DNA from: Marinobacter sp.
Lineage (GTDB): Bacteria; Pseudomonadota; Gammaproteobacteria; Pseudomonadales; Oleiphilaceae
Reading direction: 5' to 3'
Assembly (NCBI GenBank): GCA_018402255.1
Contig: JAGYIS010000005.1
Span: 124,001 to 188,000 of the forward strand
Length of the DNA stretch: 64,000 bases
A model generated the notes under the pieces. The model was not told the DNA's origin. It made no database searches and saw only the letters and a list, made by a program, of their open reading frames with translations. Positions within the stretch are counted from its first letter, which is position 1, and each line of letters opens with the position of its first letter. Of the stretch, positions 37,875-46,436 are shown in pieces. Made by a program: the position numbers and the translations under genes.

Positions 37875-37922
37875 TCACAACATATGGTAGTCAACCAAGG
37901 ATTTCGTCACTATATACGGAGT
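37875..37922 (-). promoter_or_regulatory. Paired NrdR-like boxes
   Basis: Two 16-base sites, 37875-37890 and 37907-37922 (with CACTATATA), resemble the NrdR consensus ACACTATATATAGTGT at about 11 of 16 positions each. Their centres are 32 bases apart, three helical turns, as seen for NrdR. They lie just upstream of the riboswitch. Confidence 0.6.
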
Positions 37923-37999
37923 TAAAATCGGTGACAAGGCACTTTCGGCACAGCGTCATGTCTGAGGGTGAATACTCAGTTCCGCAACGGGAGCTCACG

Positions 38000-38738
38000 G
38001 TGAAACGCTCAATTCAGCTTAAATCAGATTATCGCGCTGCTGTGGTTTGGCCTGGCCAGTTCGTCGGTCCTGGCCGAGGAATCGCTGCTGCCGGCCTTCT
38101 CCAGGATGAGTTCTCTGGCCGACGGCTGGGAGCCGCTGGAGTTCCCGCGCATTGACCAGCACACTCGCTATGAACTGGTCACCGATGACGGCGTGCAGGT
38201 GGTCAAAGCCTCGGTCGACGGCAGCGCCTCTGGCCTGATTGCCCGGGTGGCGCTGGCGCCGGGTGATGCCCTGCTGCTGCGCTGGCAGTGGAAGGTGTCG
38301 AATGTGTTCGAGAAGGGCGACGCACGCACCAAGGCCGGTGATGACTACCCCGCCCGCATCTACGTGGCGTTTGAGTTTCAGCCCGAAAAGGCCGGTTTTT
38401 TTGAGCGGGCCAAACGCAAAACGGTTGAGGTGATGTTTGGCGAAAGCCTGCCCGGCAATGCCCTCAACTACATCTGGGCCAACCGCTTGCCAGAGCAAAC
38501 CTTCATTGCCAATGCCTTCACCGATCAAACCATGATGGTGGCCGTTAATTCCGGTTCAGAACAGGTTGGTCAGTGGGTGACGGTAGAACGGGACATAGTG
38601 GCGGACTACCGTGAAGCCTTTGGCGAGGAGCCATCCCGCATTATGGGCGTTGCCATTATGTCGGATGCCGACAATACCGGCGAGCAGGCACAGGCCTGGT
38701 ATCGGGATGTGGAGCTGGTGAGGCCGGCAGCCCCCTGA
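38000..38738 (+). CDS. DUF3047 exported protein, one frame break near 38024
   Basis: The main frame encodes a beta-rich DUF3047 domain (WEPLEFPRIDQHTRYELV, LRWQWKVSNVFEKGD, YPARIYVAFEF, NYIWANRLPEQT). The signal peptide is split: GTG 38000, preceded by GGGAG, opens VKRSIQL, and after removing one A near 38024 it continues NQIIALLWFGLASSSVLAEES. This gives 245 residues with a clear cleavage site. DUF3047 proteins are presumably periplasmic; function unknown. The frame break sits in an AAA run and is probably an error. Confidence 0.75.
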
Positions 38739-38748
38739 CGAGCCAGAC

Positions 38749-38773
38749 ATAAAAAAGGCCCCTTGGGGGGCCA
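38749..38773 (-). terminator. Terminator of the amide operon
   Basis: On the minus strand the stem GGCCCCCC-AA-GGGGCC is followed by TTTTTT, just past the fmdB stop. It also lies between convergent genes, so it may act for the DUF3047 gene as well. Confidence 0.8.
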
Positions 38774-38797
38774 AACACGTGAACTGTTTCATCCCGC

Positions 38798-39151
38798 TCA
38801 GTGGCTGATCATCCAGGGCCGCATGGAGGGGAACATCTTTTTGCCATCCGCCGTATAGAACAGCATAGCTTTGCCTGGTTTGGGCGAGCCGCAACCGCAA
38901 GCCCGACTGTGTTCCTTATCGTTCGCCCGTCGGTCGGCGGTTGAAAACACCGGCTCATGGCGGGCCTGCTCGTTCCTGTCATGGGCGGCTTTCTTTGCCG
39001 GGTCCATGGCGGCAATCTGAGGCGGCAGCACAATCACCCGGGGCGACAACACCTTGCAGGTCGGGCATTCCGCCGGCTTGGCGGCGTCGTCCATGGTGGC
39101 CAGATTATGGAACAAGCCGTGCTCACGGCACTTGTAGTCGTACACGGGCAT
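38798..39151 (-). CDS. fmdB: FmdB-family zinc-ribbon protein
   Basis: A 117-residue small zinc-ribbon protein opening MPVYDYKCREHGLFHNLATMDDAAKPAECPTC. The FmdB family usually has two CxxC pairs; here the first pair is C-x-x-H (CREH) and the second is CPTC. A further CGCG cluster sits near residue 88. FmdB was first described as a regulator of formamidase in Methylophilus, and its role is still uncertain. It follows fmdA by five bases. Confidence 0.85.
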   Translation of the reverse strand: MPVYDYKCREHGLFHNLATMDDAAKPAECPTCKVLSPRVIVLPPQIAAMDPAKKAAHDRNEQARHEPVFSTADRRANDKEHSRACGCGSPKPGKAMLFYTADGKKMFPSMRPWMISH

Positions 39152-39156
39152 GACGG

Positions 39157-40389
39157 TTACTCCTTGTCCTTCGACAGCGGTACGTCCATGCCCCCGCTGA
39201 CCATCTTCTTCGGTCCGTCCGCCGACGGGTTAATGTCGAAATCAAAGATGCCGGTTGGCAGCCAGAGCGTGGCGCAGGCGTTGGGTATATCCACCACTCC
39301 GCTGATGTGGCCTTCCACCGGCGCACAGCCCAGAATGGCGTAGGCCTGGGCCTTGGTGTAGCCAAACTTGGTCATGTACTCGATGGCGTTGAGGCAGGCC
39401 TGGCGATAGGCCACGTGCACATCCAGATAATGCTGGCCGCCGTCTTCGTCCACCGAGATGCCTTCAAAGATCACGTAATCGTCGTACCGGGGTTTGATCG
39501 GGCTGGGCTTGAACACCGGGTTCTTGATGCCGTATTTCTTCACGCCATCCTTGATCAGATTGACCCGCAGATGAATCCAGCCGGCCATTTCGATGGCGCC
39601 ACAGAAAGTGATCTCACCGTCGCCCTGACTGAAATGCAGATCGCCCACCGACAAGCCGGCGCCGTCCACATACACCGGGAAGTACACCTTGGAGCCGCGA
39701 GACAAGTCTTTGATGTCGCAGTTACCGCCGTGCTCACGGGGCGGCACGGTACGGGCACCTTCAGCCCCGGCGGCTTTGGCGGCCTCGCCTTTCATCTGGC
39801 CCATGTGGGCGGTTTCGCCATTCGGCAGGGCGGCCAGCTCCGGAATCCGCTCCGGGTCGGTGGCCACCAGTCCGGCCTCACGTTTGTTCCAGGTATCCAG
39901 CAGTTCCTTTGAAGGCAGGCAGCCGATCAGGCCCGGGTGAATCAAACCGGCGAATTCCACGTTGGGTATGTGGCGGGATTTGGTGAACATGCCGTTGAAG
40001 TCCCAGATGGATTTCTGGGCTTCCGGGAAGTGTTCAGTAAGGAAACCGCCACCGTTCTTTTTGGAGAAGAAGCCGTTAAAGCCCCACTGGCTCTCTTCAA
40101 AGGTGCCGATGTCGAGGATATCCACTTCCAGCAGATCACCGGGCTCTGCGCCTTCCACGCCAATCGGACCCGACAGGAAGTGCACCTGGCTGAGATCCAC
40201 ATCGCGCACGTCGTCGGCGCTGTCGTTGTTCTTGATCTGGCCACCGGTCCAGTCGTAGCACTCCACGATGAAGTCATCGCCGGGTTTGACGGTGGCCACC
40301 AGGGGGATGTCCGGGTGCCAGCGGTTGTGAATCTTGTCGTTCTCGTAGGCAGACTTGTTCAGATCGATCTTGATGATGGTTTCAGCCAT
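39157..40389 (-). CDS. fmdA: Formamidase/acetamidase FmdA
   Basis: A 410-residue acetamidase/formamidase of the FmdA_AmdA family, hydrolysing formamide and similar short amides to ammonia and the acid. It opens with KPGDDFIVECYDWTGGQIKNND, typical of the family, and has HEHGGNCDIKD and IHLGDLHFSQGDGE-like metal-binding blocks. It is followed closely by fmdB and preceded by amiB and amiE, so the cell carries two different amidases in one cluster. Confidence 0.92.
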   Translation of the reverse strand: MAETIIKIDLNKSAYENDKIHNRWHPDIPLVATVKPGDDFIVECYDWTGGQIKNNDSADDVRDVDLSQVHFLSGPIGVEGAEPGDLLEVDILDIGTFEESQWGFNGFFSKKNGGGFLTEHFPEAQKSIWDFNGMFTKSRHIPNVEFAGLIHPGLIGCLPSKELLDTWNKREAGLVATDPERIPELAALPNGETAHMGQMKGEAAKAAGAEGARTVPPREHGGNCDIKDLSRGSKVYFPVYVDGAGLSVGDLHFSQGDGEITFCGAIEMAGWIHLRVNLIKDGVKKYGIKNPVFKPSPIKPRYDDYVIFEGISVDEDGGQHYLDVHVAYRQACLNAIEYMTKFGYTKAQAYAILGCAPVEGHISGVVDIPNACATLWLPTGIFDFDINPSADGPKKMVSGGMDVPLSKDKE

Positions 40390-40490
40390 AACGGGCGCTC
40401 CTTGGGTTTGGCTTGCACGGTTAAGTCACAGCCTTACTATCGGAGATCCCGCCCCGGGCAGGTATTCGCGAAATGGCCCCGGTGCCTACG

Positions 40491-41534
40491 TCATTCGACG
40501 TATTGGCGAACGCAGACCGTGTGTTTATCCACGTCGGCCTCAAACCGCTGGCACTCCGGATGGGCCAGCAACGCCCGCGCAATCGCCGGCTCCAGACGCT
40601 GACGAAACGCCCGTAACATCTCCCGTGCGCCATAGCGGCTGTCGTATCCTCGGCAGAGCGCCCGGCGCAGGTTCGGGGACAGGGTCACGTCCGCATTTTT
40701 GCGGGCCAGGCGCTTGTTCAGCCCCGCCAGCTCGATATCCAGCAGCGCGTCCAGCCAGTTGTCGGTGAGGCTGTTGTAGGTCAGGATCTGGTCAATCCGG
40801 TTGAGAAACTCCGGGTCGAAATGGCGCCTAAGCGCGGCATCCCGAAGGTGCTCGCCTGTACCCGGTGACAGCCCCAGCCATCGCCGCCAGCCCCGCTGAT
40901 AACGGTGATGGTGAGCCTCCGCGTCCAGCGCGCCAGCATTGCTGGTCATGAAGATCAGGGTGTTGCGAAAGTCGATTTCCCGATTGCCGGAGGGGAACAC
41001 CAGCCGGCCGGTATCCAGCACATTCAGCAGAGTGCGGACCACTTCCTTGCTGGCCTTTTCAATCTCGTCGAACAGCACGATGCCGGGCTTGCTGAACGAG
41101 CCCTGGACCTTGTCCAGATCGAACAGACTATGGCCCTCCTTGCTGCCCACGTACCCCGGCGGCGCGCCGGTGAGCGCCGCCGAATAGTGTTCCTGAGCCA
41201 GGGTATTCATGTCGATGCGGCACAACCCATCGCGGTGGCCATGGATGGCCTCGGCAATCAGCCTTACGGTTTCGGTTTTGCCCACACCGGTCGGGCCAAG
41301 AAACAGGTGCACCGCCAGCGGCCGGTTTTCTTCTCCGATGTCGGCTTTCACCCGCACCAGCATCGACTCCATCGCCGTCAGCGCCTCATCCTGGCCCACA
41401 ATGTTTGCCCGCAAACGGGCCATCACAGCCTCAGGCTCGAAGCGAAACCGGGAAGCACGAACCGGGCCTGAGGCGGCCCGGTTCTTGTCATTGGTCTCCC
41501 GGTTGGCTTCCAGCCGTTCATTGATAAACGGCAT
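40491..41534 (-). CDS. amiB: AmiB-like AAA+ ATPase
   Basis: A 347-residue single-AAA+ protein related to the C-terminal half of ClpB/ClpA. Walker A is GPTGVGKTETVRL, Walker B is GIVLFDEIEKA, and the pore loop GAPPGYVGSKEGH and sensor 2 region YGAREMLRAF are present. There is no N-domain or ClpP-binding loop. In Pseudomonas aeruginosa, amiB encodes a comparable ATPase right after amiE, with unclear function; here it also follows amiE, 15 bases away. A chaperone or assembly role for the amidase or transporter is possible. Confidence 0.8.
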   Translation of the reverse strand: MPFINERLEANRETNDKNRAASGPVRASRFRFEPEAVMARLRANIVGQDEALTAMESMLVRVKADIGEENRPLAVHLFLGPTGVGKTETVRLIAEAIHGHRDGLCRIDMNTLAQEHYSAALTGAPPGYVGSKEGHSLFDLDKVQGSFSKPGIVLFDEIEKASKEVVRTLLNVLDTGRLVFPSGNREIDFRNTLIFMTSNAGALDAEAHHHRYQRGWRRWLGLSPGTGEHLRDAALRRHFDPEFLNRIDQILTYNSLTDNWLDALLDIELAGLNKRLARKNADVTLSPNLRRALCRGYDSRYGAREMLRAFRQRLEPAIARALLAHPECQRFEADVDKHTVCVRQYVE

Positions 41535-41549
41535 CTGTGCCTCCCGGGC

Positions 41550-42596
41550 TTAAGCCCCTGCGGATTTTTCCTTGCCATCAAACGGCAACTCGCCCACCGG
41601 GCACTCGGCGGTGCCCACGGTTTTGCGGGTCATGGCTTCAACATTCTCCTGCGCCTTCTGGGCATCCATCACCCAGGTGCGGTAAAACTCGAACGGGCAA
41701 TCGGCAATGCCCTTGTCGCCATCGCCGGAGGCATGCACGCCGGTGTAACCCCGATGCAGCAGCTTGAACAGATGGTTCTGGGACTGATCGTTCTGGCGGG
41801 CATCGCGAATCTGACTGACCGAAAGCTGGGCATACTGAATGCCCATGTCTTCCTCACCGCACTCGCCAAGAGTGCGGCCATCAAACCCGATGATCGCGGA
41901 ATGGCCAAAGTAGGAATACACGCCATCAAAACCCGACGCGTTCGCCACCGCCACATAACAGTTGTTGGCCCAGGCCATGCTCTTGGCCATCATCACCTGC
42001 TGCTCCTTGGCCGGGTACATGTAGCCCTGACAGCGCACAATCAGCTCCGCCCCCTTCATGGCACAGTCACGCCAGATCTCCGGATAGTTGCCGTCGTCAC
42101 AGATGATCAGACTGATCTTCATGCCCTTGGGGCCTTCGGTCACGTAGGTGGTGTCACCGGGATACCAGCCCTCAATCGGGCACCAGGGAATGCACTTGCG
42201 GTACTTCTGAACAATCTCACCCTCGTTATTGATCAGCACCAGGGTGTTGTAAGGCGCTTTTTTCGGGTGATCTTCATGGCGCTCGCCGGTTAACGAAAAC
42301 ACCCCCCAGGTATTGGCCTCGCGGCAAGCCGCAGAGAAAATGGCGGTCTCGTCACCGGGGATAGTGGCGGCGGTCTCCATCATCTCATCGTTGTCGTACA
42401 TGATCCCCATGGTGCTGTACTCCGGGAACACCACCAGATCCATCCCCGGTAGCCCCACCTTCATGCCCTTGATCATCTCGGCAATCTTGCGGGCATTGGC
42501 AAGCACATCGTCTTTGGTGTGTAGCCGCGGCATCTTGTAGTTCACCACTGCCACACCAACGGTATCGTTACTGCTGGAAATATCACCGTGTCTCAT
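41550..42596 (-). CDS. amiE: Aliphatic amidase
   Basis: A 348-residue nitrilase-superfamily amidase hydrolysing acetamide, propionamide and similar amides. It follows P. aeruginosa AmiE almost residue for residue (start [26 protein letters not shown]). The catalytic triad has the same numbers: Glu59 (VVFPEYS), Lys134 (YRKCIPW) and Cys166 (ICDDGNYPE). The ATG at 42596 has AGGAG six bases upstream, so it is preferred over the ATG three bases earlier. A large hairpin lies in its leader. Confidence 0.96.
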   Translation of the reverse strand: MRHGDISSSNDTVGVAVVNYKMPRLHTKDDVLANARKIAEMIKGMKVGLPGMDLVVFPEYSTMGIMYDNDEMMETAATIPGDETAIFSAACREANTWGVFSLTGERHEDHPKKAPYNTLVLINNEGEIVQKYRKCIPWCPIEGWYPGDTTYVTEGPKGMKISLIICDDGNYPEIWRDCAMKGAELIVRCQGYMYPAKEQQVMMAKSMAWANNCYVAVANASGFDGVYSYFGHSAIIGFDGRTLGECGEEDMGIQYAQLSVSQIRDARQNDQSQNHLFKLLHRGYTGVHASGDGDKGIADCPFEFYRTWVMDAQKAQENVEAMTRKTVGTAECPVGELPFDGKEKSAGA

Positions 42597-42652
42597 CATG
42601 TTCTCCTGAAAGTCCGAGTGTTTTTGACTACAGCTCTAACGTCCGGGCCGGT

Positions 42653-42752
42653 GAGGCGGGCGAGTGGTTCCGAAACCGTATGCGGCAGGGATGCCGCATC
42701 CGAGACTACATGGATGTATTCACGGCGTGTTTCGGAAGCACTCGCCCGCCTC
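42653..42752. repeat. Long inverted repeat upstream of amiE
   Basis: Two 24-base arms, 42653-42676 (beginning GAGGCGGGCGAGTG) and 42729-42752 (ending CACTCGCCCGCCTC), match as complements with one mismatched pair. A nested hairpin ATGCGGCA/TGCCGCAT lies inside at about 42679-42700. It lies between urtE and amiE. It could be a leader RNA structure that sets amidase expression, or a copy of a dispersed intergenic palindrome. Confidence 0.75.
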
Positions 42753-42768
42753 AGCGGCTTCCACCCAA

Positions 42769-43458
42769 CTAAACAGCCAGATAACTGGCAATCTTTTGCT
42801 GATCCGCGTCCTCCCGAAGCTCCTCGTGAACAATGGCCCCCTTCTCGATCACCAGAATCCGGTCTGCCGCATCCATCACAAAACTGAGCACCTGCTCCGA
42901 CACCACAATCGACAACCCCCGCTCATCCCGAATCCGTCGCAGAGTCTGGGCAATCTCCTTGATGATGTTGGGCTGAATGCCCTCCGTGGGCTCATCCAGC
43001 AACAGCACCTTCGGCCGGGTTGCCAGAGCTCGCGCTATCGCCAGCTGTTGCTGCTGGCCGCCCGAGAGATTGCCTCCGCGCCGGTTCTGCATTTCCTTGA
43101 GCACCGGAAACAACTCATACAGATCCTCCGGCACCTTTTTTTCACCCACCGCCGCCAGCGCCGTTTCAATGTTCTCCCGCACCGTCAGCGTGGGGAAAAT
43201 CATCCGCCCCTGGGGCACAAAACCAATACCGGCCCGCACCCGCTGAAAGCTCTTCAGGCTGGAAATGTTGGTGCCATCCAGACTGACCTCGCCGCCTTTG
43301 GTCGGTGTCATACCCACCAGCGATTTCATCAGCGTGGTCTTGCCCATACCGTTGCGCCCAACCACCGCCACAATCTCGTTTTTTGCCACGTCCAGGTTCA
43401 GGTCTTCGATAATGGTGCTCTGGCCATAGGCCACCGAATGATGTTTCAAGCTCAGCAT
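42769..43458 (-). CDS. urtE: Urea/short-chain amide ABC transporter ATPase UrtE
   Basis: A 229-residue ABC ATPase of the LivF group. Walker A is GRNGMGKTTLM, the signature is NLSGGQQQQLAIARAL, and Walker B is VLLLDEPTEGIQP. It ends the transporter genes, two bases after urtD. With UrtD it would power uptake. The amidase genes downstream suggest amides in addition to, or instead of, urea. Confidence 0.92.
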   Translation of the reverse strand: MLSLKHHSVAYGQSTIIEDLNLDVAKNEIVAVVGRNGMGKTTLMKSLVGMTPTKGGEVSLDGTNISSLKSFQRVRAGIGFVPQGRMIFPTLTVRENIETALAAVGEKKVPEDLYELFPVLKEMQNRRGGNLSGGQQQQLAIARALATRPKVLLLDEPTEGIQPNIIKEIAQTLRRIRDERGLSIVVSEQVLSFVMDAADRILVIEKGAIVHEELREDADQQKIASYLAV

Positions 43459-43460
43459 GA

Positions 43461-44222
43461 TCAGTGCCCCAAGTAGACTTCGATGACTTTCGGGTCCGCC
43501 TTCACGTGCTCGATGGACCCCTCTGAAAGAACCTTGCCCTGATGCATCACCGTCACCCGGTCGGCGATGTCGCCGACAAACTGCATATCGTGCTCAATCA
43601 CCAGCACCGTGTGGTCTTTGGTAATCATCTTGAGCAATTCTGCGGTTTTCTGGCGCTCCGCCACCGACATGCCGGCCACCGGCTCGTCCAGCATGATCAG
43701 CTCCGGCTTCTGGATCAGTAACATGCCGATTTCCAGCCACTGCTTCTGACCGTGGCTGAGCAGCGCGGCGGGTTGGTCCAGCAGATCGTCCAGAAAGATC
43801 TTTTTCGCGACTGCCTCGACTTCCTCCACCACCACCAGATCCCGCTTGAAGGCCAGAGCCCCCATCACCGAATGGCCCTGTGGATAAGACACCTCCAGGT
43901 TCTCGAACACCGTCAGATCCTCAAACACCGACGGGGTCTGGAATTTTCGACCGACACCGGCGTGAACAATCTGGTGCTCCTTGAGTTTGGTCAGCTCTTT
44001 GCCCCCAAACTTGATGGACCCGGAAGTCGCTTTGGTTTTGCCGCAAATCAGGTCCAGCACCGTGGTTTTACCGGCACCGTTAGGGCCGATGATCACCCGG
44101 ATCTCCTGGGGATCGAGGTAGAACGACAGGTCATCGACCGCCTTGAAACCATCGAACGACACCGTCAAACCCTCAACCGCCAGCAGGAAATCTCCGTCTT
44201 TTCGCTTGGCTGCATTCATCAC
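43461..44222 (-). CDS. urtD: Urea/short-chain amide ABC transporter ATPase UrtD
   Basis: A 253-residue ABC ATPase of the LivG group. Walker A is GPNGAGKTTVLDLICG. The signature region LLSHGQKQWLEIGMLL is the form seen in UrtD proteins, in place of the usual LSGGQ. Walker B is LIMLDEPVAGMS. It overlaps urtC by four bases (ATGA), indicating translational coupling. Confidence 0.93.
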   Translation of the reverse strand: MMNAAKRKDGDFLLAVEGLTVSFDGFKAVDDLSFYLDPQEIRVIIGPNGAGKTTVLDLICGKTKATSGSIKFGGKELTKLKEHQIVHAGVGRKFQTPSVFEDLTVFENLEVSYPQGHSVMGALAFKRDLVVVEEVEAVAKKIFLDDLLDQPAALLSHGQKQWLEIGMLLIQKPELIMLDEPVAGMSVAERQKTAELLKMITKDHTVLVIEHDMQFVGDIADRVTVMHQGKVLSEGSIEHVKADPKVIEVYLGH

Positions 44223-45419
44223 GATTTCTCCGGACTGTAGTGATCGATCATCGGATCGTAATCCTTGGCTTTTTCAGCGTTCGGCTTGCCGGCCACAGGC
44301 GCCACCGCCGGCGTGGCCTCCGCCTTTTTGCGCCTGAAGAGTCGGTCTTCCAGGGGCATGACGTAGGTCTGGTACAGGCCTGCCAAACCGTTGGGGAACG
44401 CCAGCACTACCCCGATGAACAGCGCGCCCATGGCGAACGGCCACAACTCCGGGAAGGATTCTGAAAAGCCGCTCTTGGCCGCATTCACCAGCAGCGCGCC
44501 GTAAACCGCGCCGAGAATCGACAAGCGACCGCCCAGGGCGCAGAAGATCACCATCTCGATAGAGGCGACGATGCCGATGAACGAGGGCGACATGAACCCG
44601 ACACTCAAGGTAAACAACGCGCCGCCAATGCCGGCAAAGGCTGCGGCCAGGCAGAACACAAAGATTTTGAAGGCTGCCACGTCGTACCCTGAGAAGCGCA
44701 CCCGGTTTTCCTGGGCATTCATCGCCACCAGAATTCGGCCGAGCTTGCGCTGCTGGATCAGGCGGGCGATAAACAGGCACGACAAACAACATGGCTACGG
44801 TGACGAAGTACAACGCATTCTTGGCTTCGTCGGTCCGGATGTCCCAGCCCATCAATGTTCTGAGATCGGTGATGCCATTGATGCCACCGGTAAAGCCCTG
44901 CTGACCAATGATCAGGATGGTCAGGATGGCCGCGATGGCCTGGGTGATGATGGCGAAGTACACGCCACCTACCCGTCGGGTGAACATGGCAAAGCCAATG
45001 ATGAAGGCCAGCAGCACCGGCACCCCAATCACCGCCAGCAGGGTGAAGGCAAAGCTGTTGAACGGCTCCCAGAACCACGGCAACGCCGTGATCTGGTTCC
45101 AGTCCATGAAGTCCGGAATGCCCGGGGTGGACTGGATGGATGTTGCCTCAGGGGTCGATGCTTCCAGCTTGAGGTACATGGCCATGCAGTAGCCGCCAAG
45201 ACCAAAGAACACGCCCTGACCGAGGCTCAGAATGCCGGCCTTGCCCCAACACATCACCAGGCCAATGGCGACAAAGGCGTAGGTCAGGTACTTGCCGACC
45301 ATGTTCAGCCGAAAGGAGTCGAGTGCGACCGGCAGGATCACCACCAGCAACAAGGCCAGTGCCAGGTAATACAGCCCCTCGCGGGATACAAACCATTTCA
45401 GGATGGGTGATTGCTTCAT
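44219..45419 (-). CDS. urtC: Urea/amide ABC transporter permease UrtC, one frame break near 44770
   Basis: A LivM-type permease in two frames. The first (from ATG 45419) covers the first TM segments to VTVAMLFVV. The second resumes at CLFIARLIQQRKLGRILVAMNAQENRVRFSGYDV, the cytoplasmic EAA-like loop that contacts the ATPases, and ends at 44219. One extra base near 44770 explains the break and gives about 399 residues. The flanking transporter genes are all intact, so a sequencing error is likely. Confidence 0.88.
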
Positions 45420-45428
45420 GACAGTCTC

Positions 45429-46355
45429 CTAGCGACGGATCTTCAGAGCCATTAATCCTTCCGGGCGCAGCATCAGAATGCCGACAACAACCAGAAGTGT
45501 AAGAACCTTGGCCATCGATCCACTGAGGAAGAATTCCATGGTGGACTGGGCCTGGGAGATGCCAAACGCTGAGATGATGGTGCCGATCAGGCTTTGTGCG
45601 CCGCCGAACACGACAACCAGGAAGGTGTCGACGATGTAGGCCTGGCCCGAGGATGGCCCGGTGGAGCCGATCATCGTGAACGCCGCGCCGGCAATACCGG
45701 CAATGCCACAACCAAGCGCAAAGGTTGCCCGGTCTACCCCGGCGCTGTTGATGCCCACAGCCTCCGCCATCGGGCGGTTTTGCACCACGGCCCGCACCTT
45801 CTTGCCCCAGCCTGACCGGTACATCAGGAAGTACACCCCGAGCGCGATGGACAACGCGATGATCATCACAAACAGCCCGTTGATGGGCAGATCAACCATG
45901 TCTGTTACCTGGATAGAACCCATCATCCAGTCTGGCAGCGTGACACCCACTTCCCGGGCACCAAAGATCGAACGGTAGGCTTGCTGCAGGATCAGGCTCA
46001 GGCCCCAGGTGGCCAACAGGGTATCCAGTGGCCGGCGATACAGATGCCGGACCATGGCCCATTCGACAAATGCCCCCAGCGCCGCACACACCAGGAAGGC
46101 AAAGATCATCGCAATAAAGAAGTAGCCCCCGAACAGTCCGGGGAAGTAGCTCTGGAACGCACTGGAGGTCAGGTAGGTGGTGTAGGCGCCGAGGATCATG
46201 AATTCCCCGTGGGCCATGTTGATCACCCCCATCTGACCAAAGATGATCGCCAGGCCGAGAGCCATCAGTACGAACACTGAGAACAGGGACAGCCCGGCGA
46301 ATCCCTGCATGGCAAATATCGACATCAATTCACTGCTGGTGTAGCCATCGAACAT
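45429..46355 (-). CDS. urtB: Urea/amide ABC transporter permease UrtB
   Basis: A 308-residue LivH-type permease with about eight TM helices. GLAIIFGQMGVINMAHGEFMILGAY is the standard LivH/UrtB motif, and RAVVQNRPMAEAVGINSAGVDRATFALG is the ATPase-contacting loop. It lies nine bases upstream of urtC. UrtB pairs with UrtC to form the membrane channel. Confidence 0.93.
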   Translation of the reverse strand: MFDGYTSSELMSIFAMQGFAGLSLFSVFVLMALGLAIIFGQMGVINMAHGEFMILGAYTTYLTSSAFQSYFPGLFGGYFFIAMIFAFLVCAALGAFVEWAMVRHLYRRPLDTLLATWGLSLILQQAYRSIFGAREVGVTLPDWMMGSIQVTDMVDLPINGLFVMIIALSIALGVYFLMYRSGWGKKVRAVVQNRPMAEAVGINSAGVDRATFALGCGIAGIAGAAFTMIGSTGPSSGQAYIVDTFLVVVFGGAQSLIGTIISAFGISQAQSTMEFFLSGSMAKVLTLLVVVGILMLRPEGLMALKIRR

Positions 46356-46436
46356 GACCCTTACTCCCCTAAAGATAACGCTCTCAACTGCATCTGAATC
46401 CAGGGGTCGGCGCCCGCAGGCGCCGACCCGATCTGC

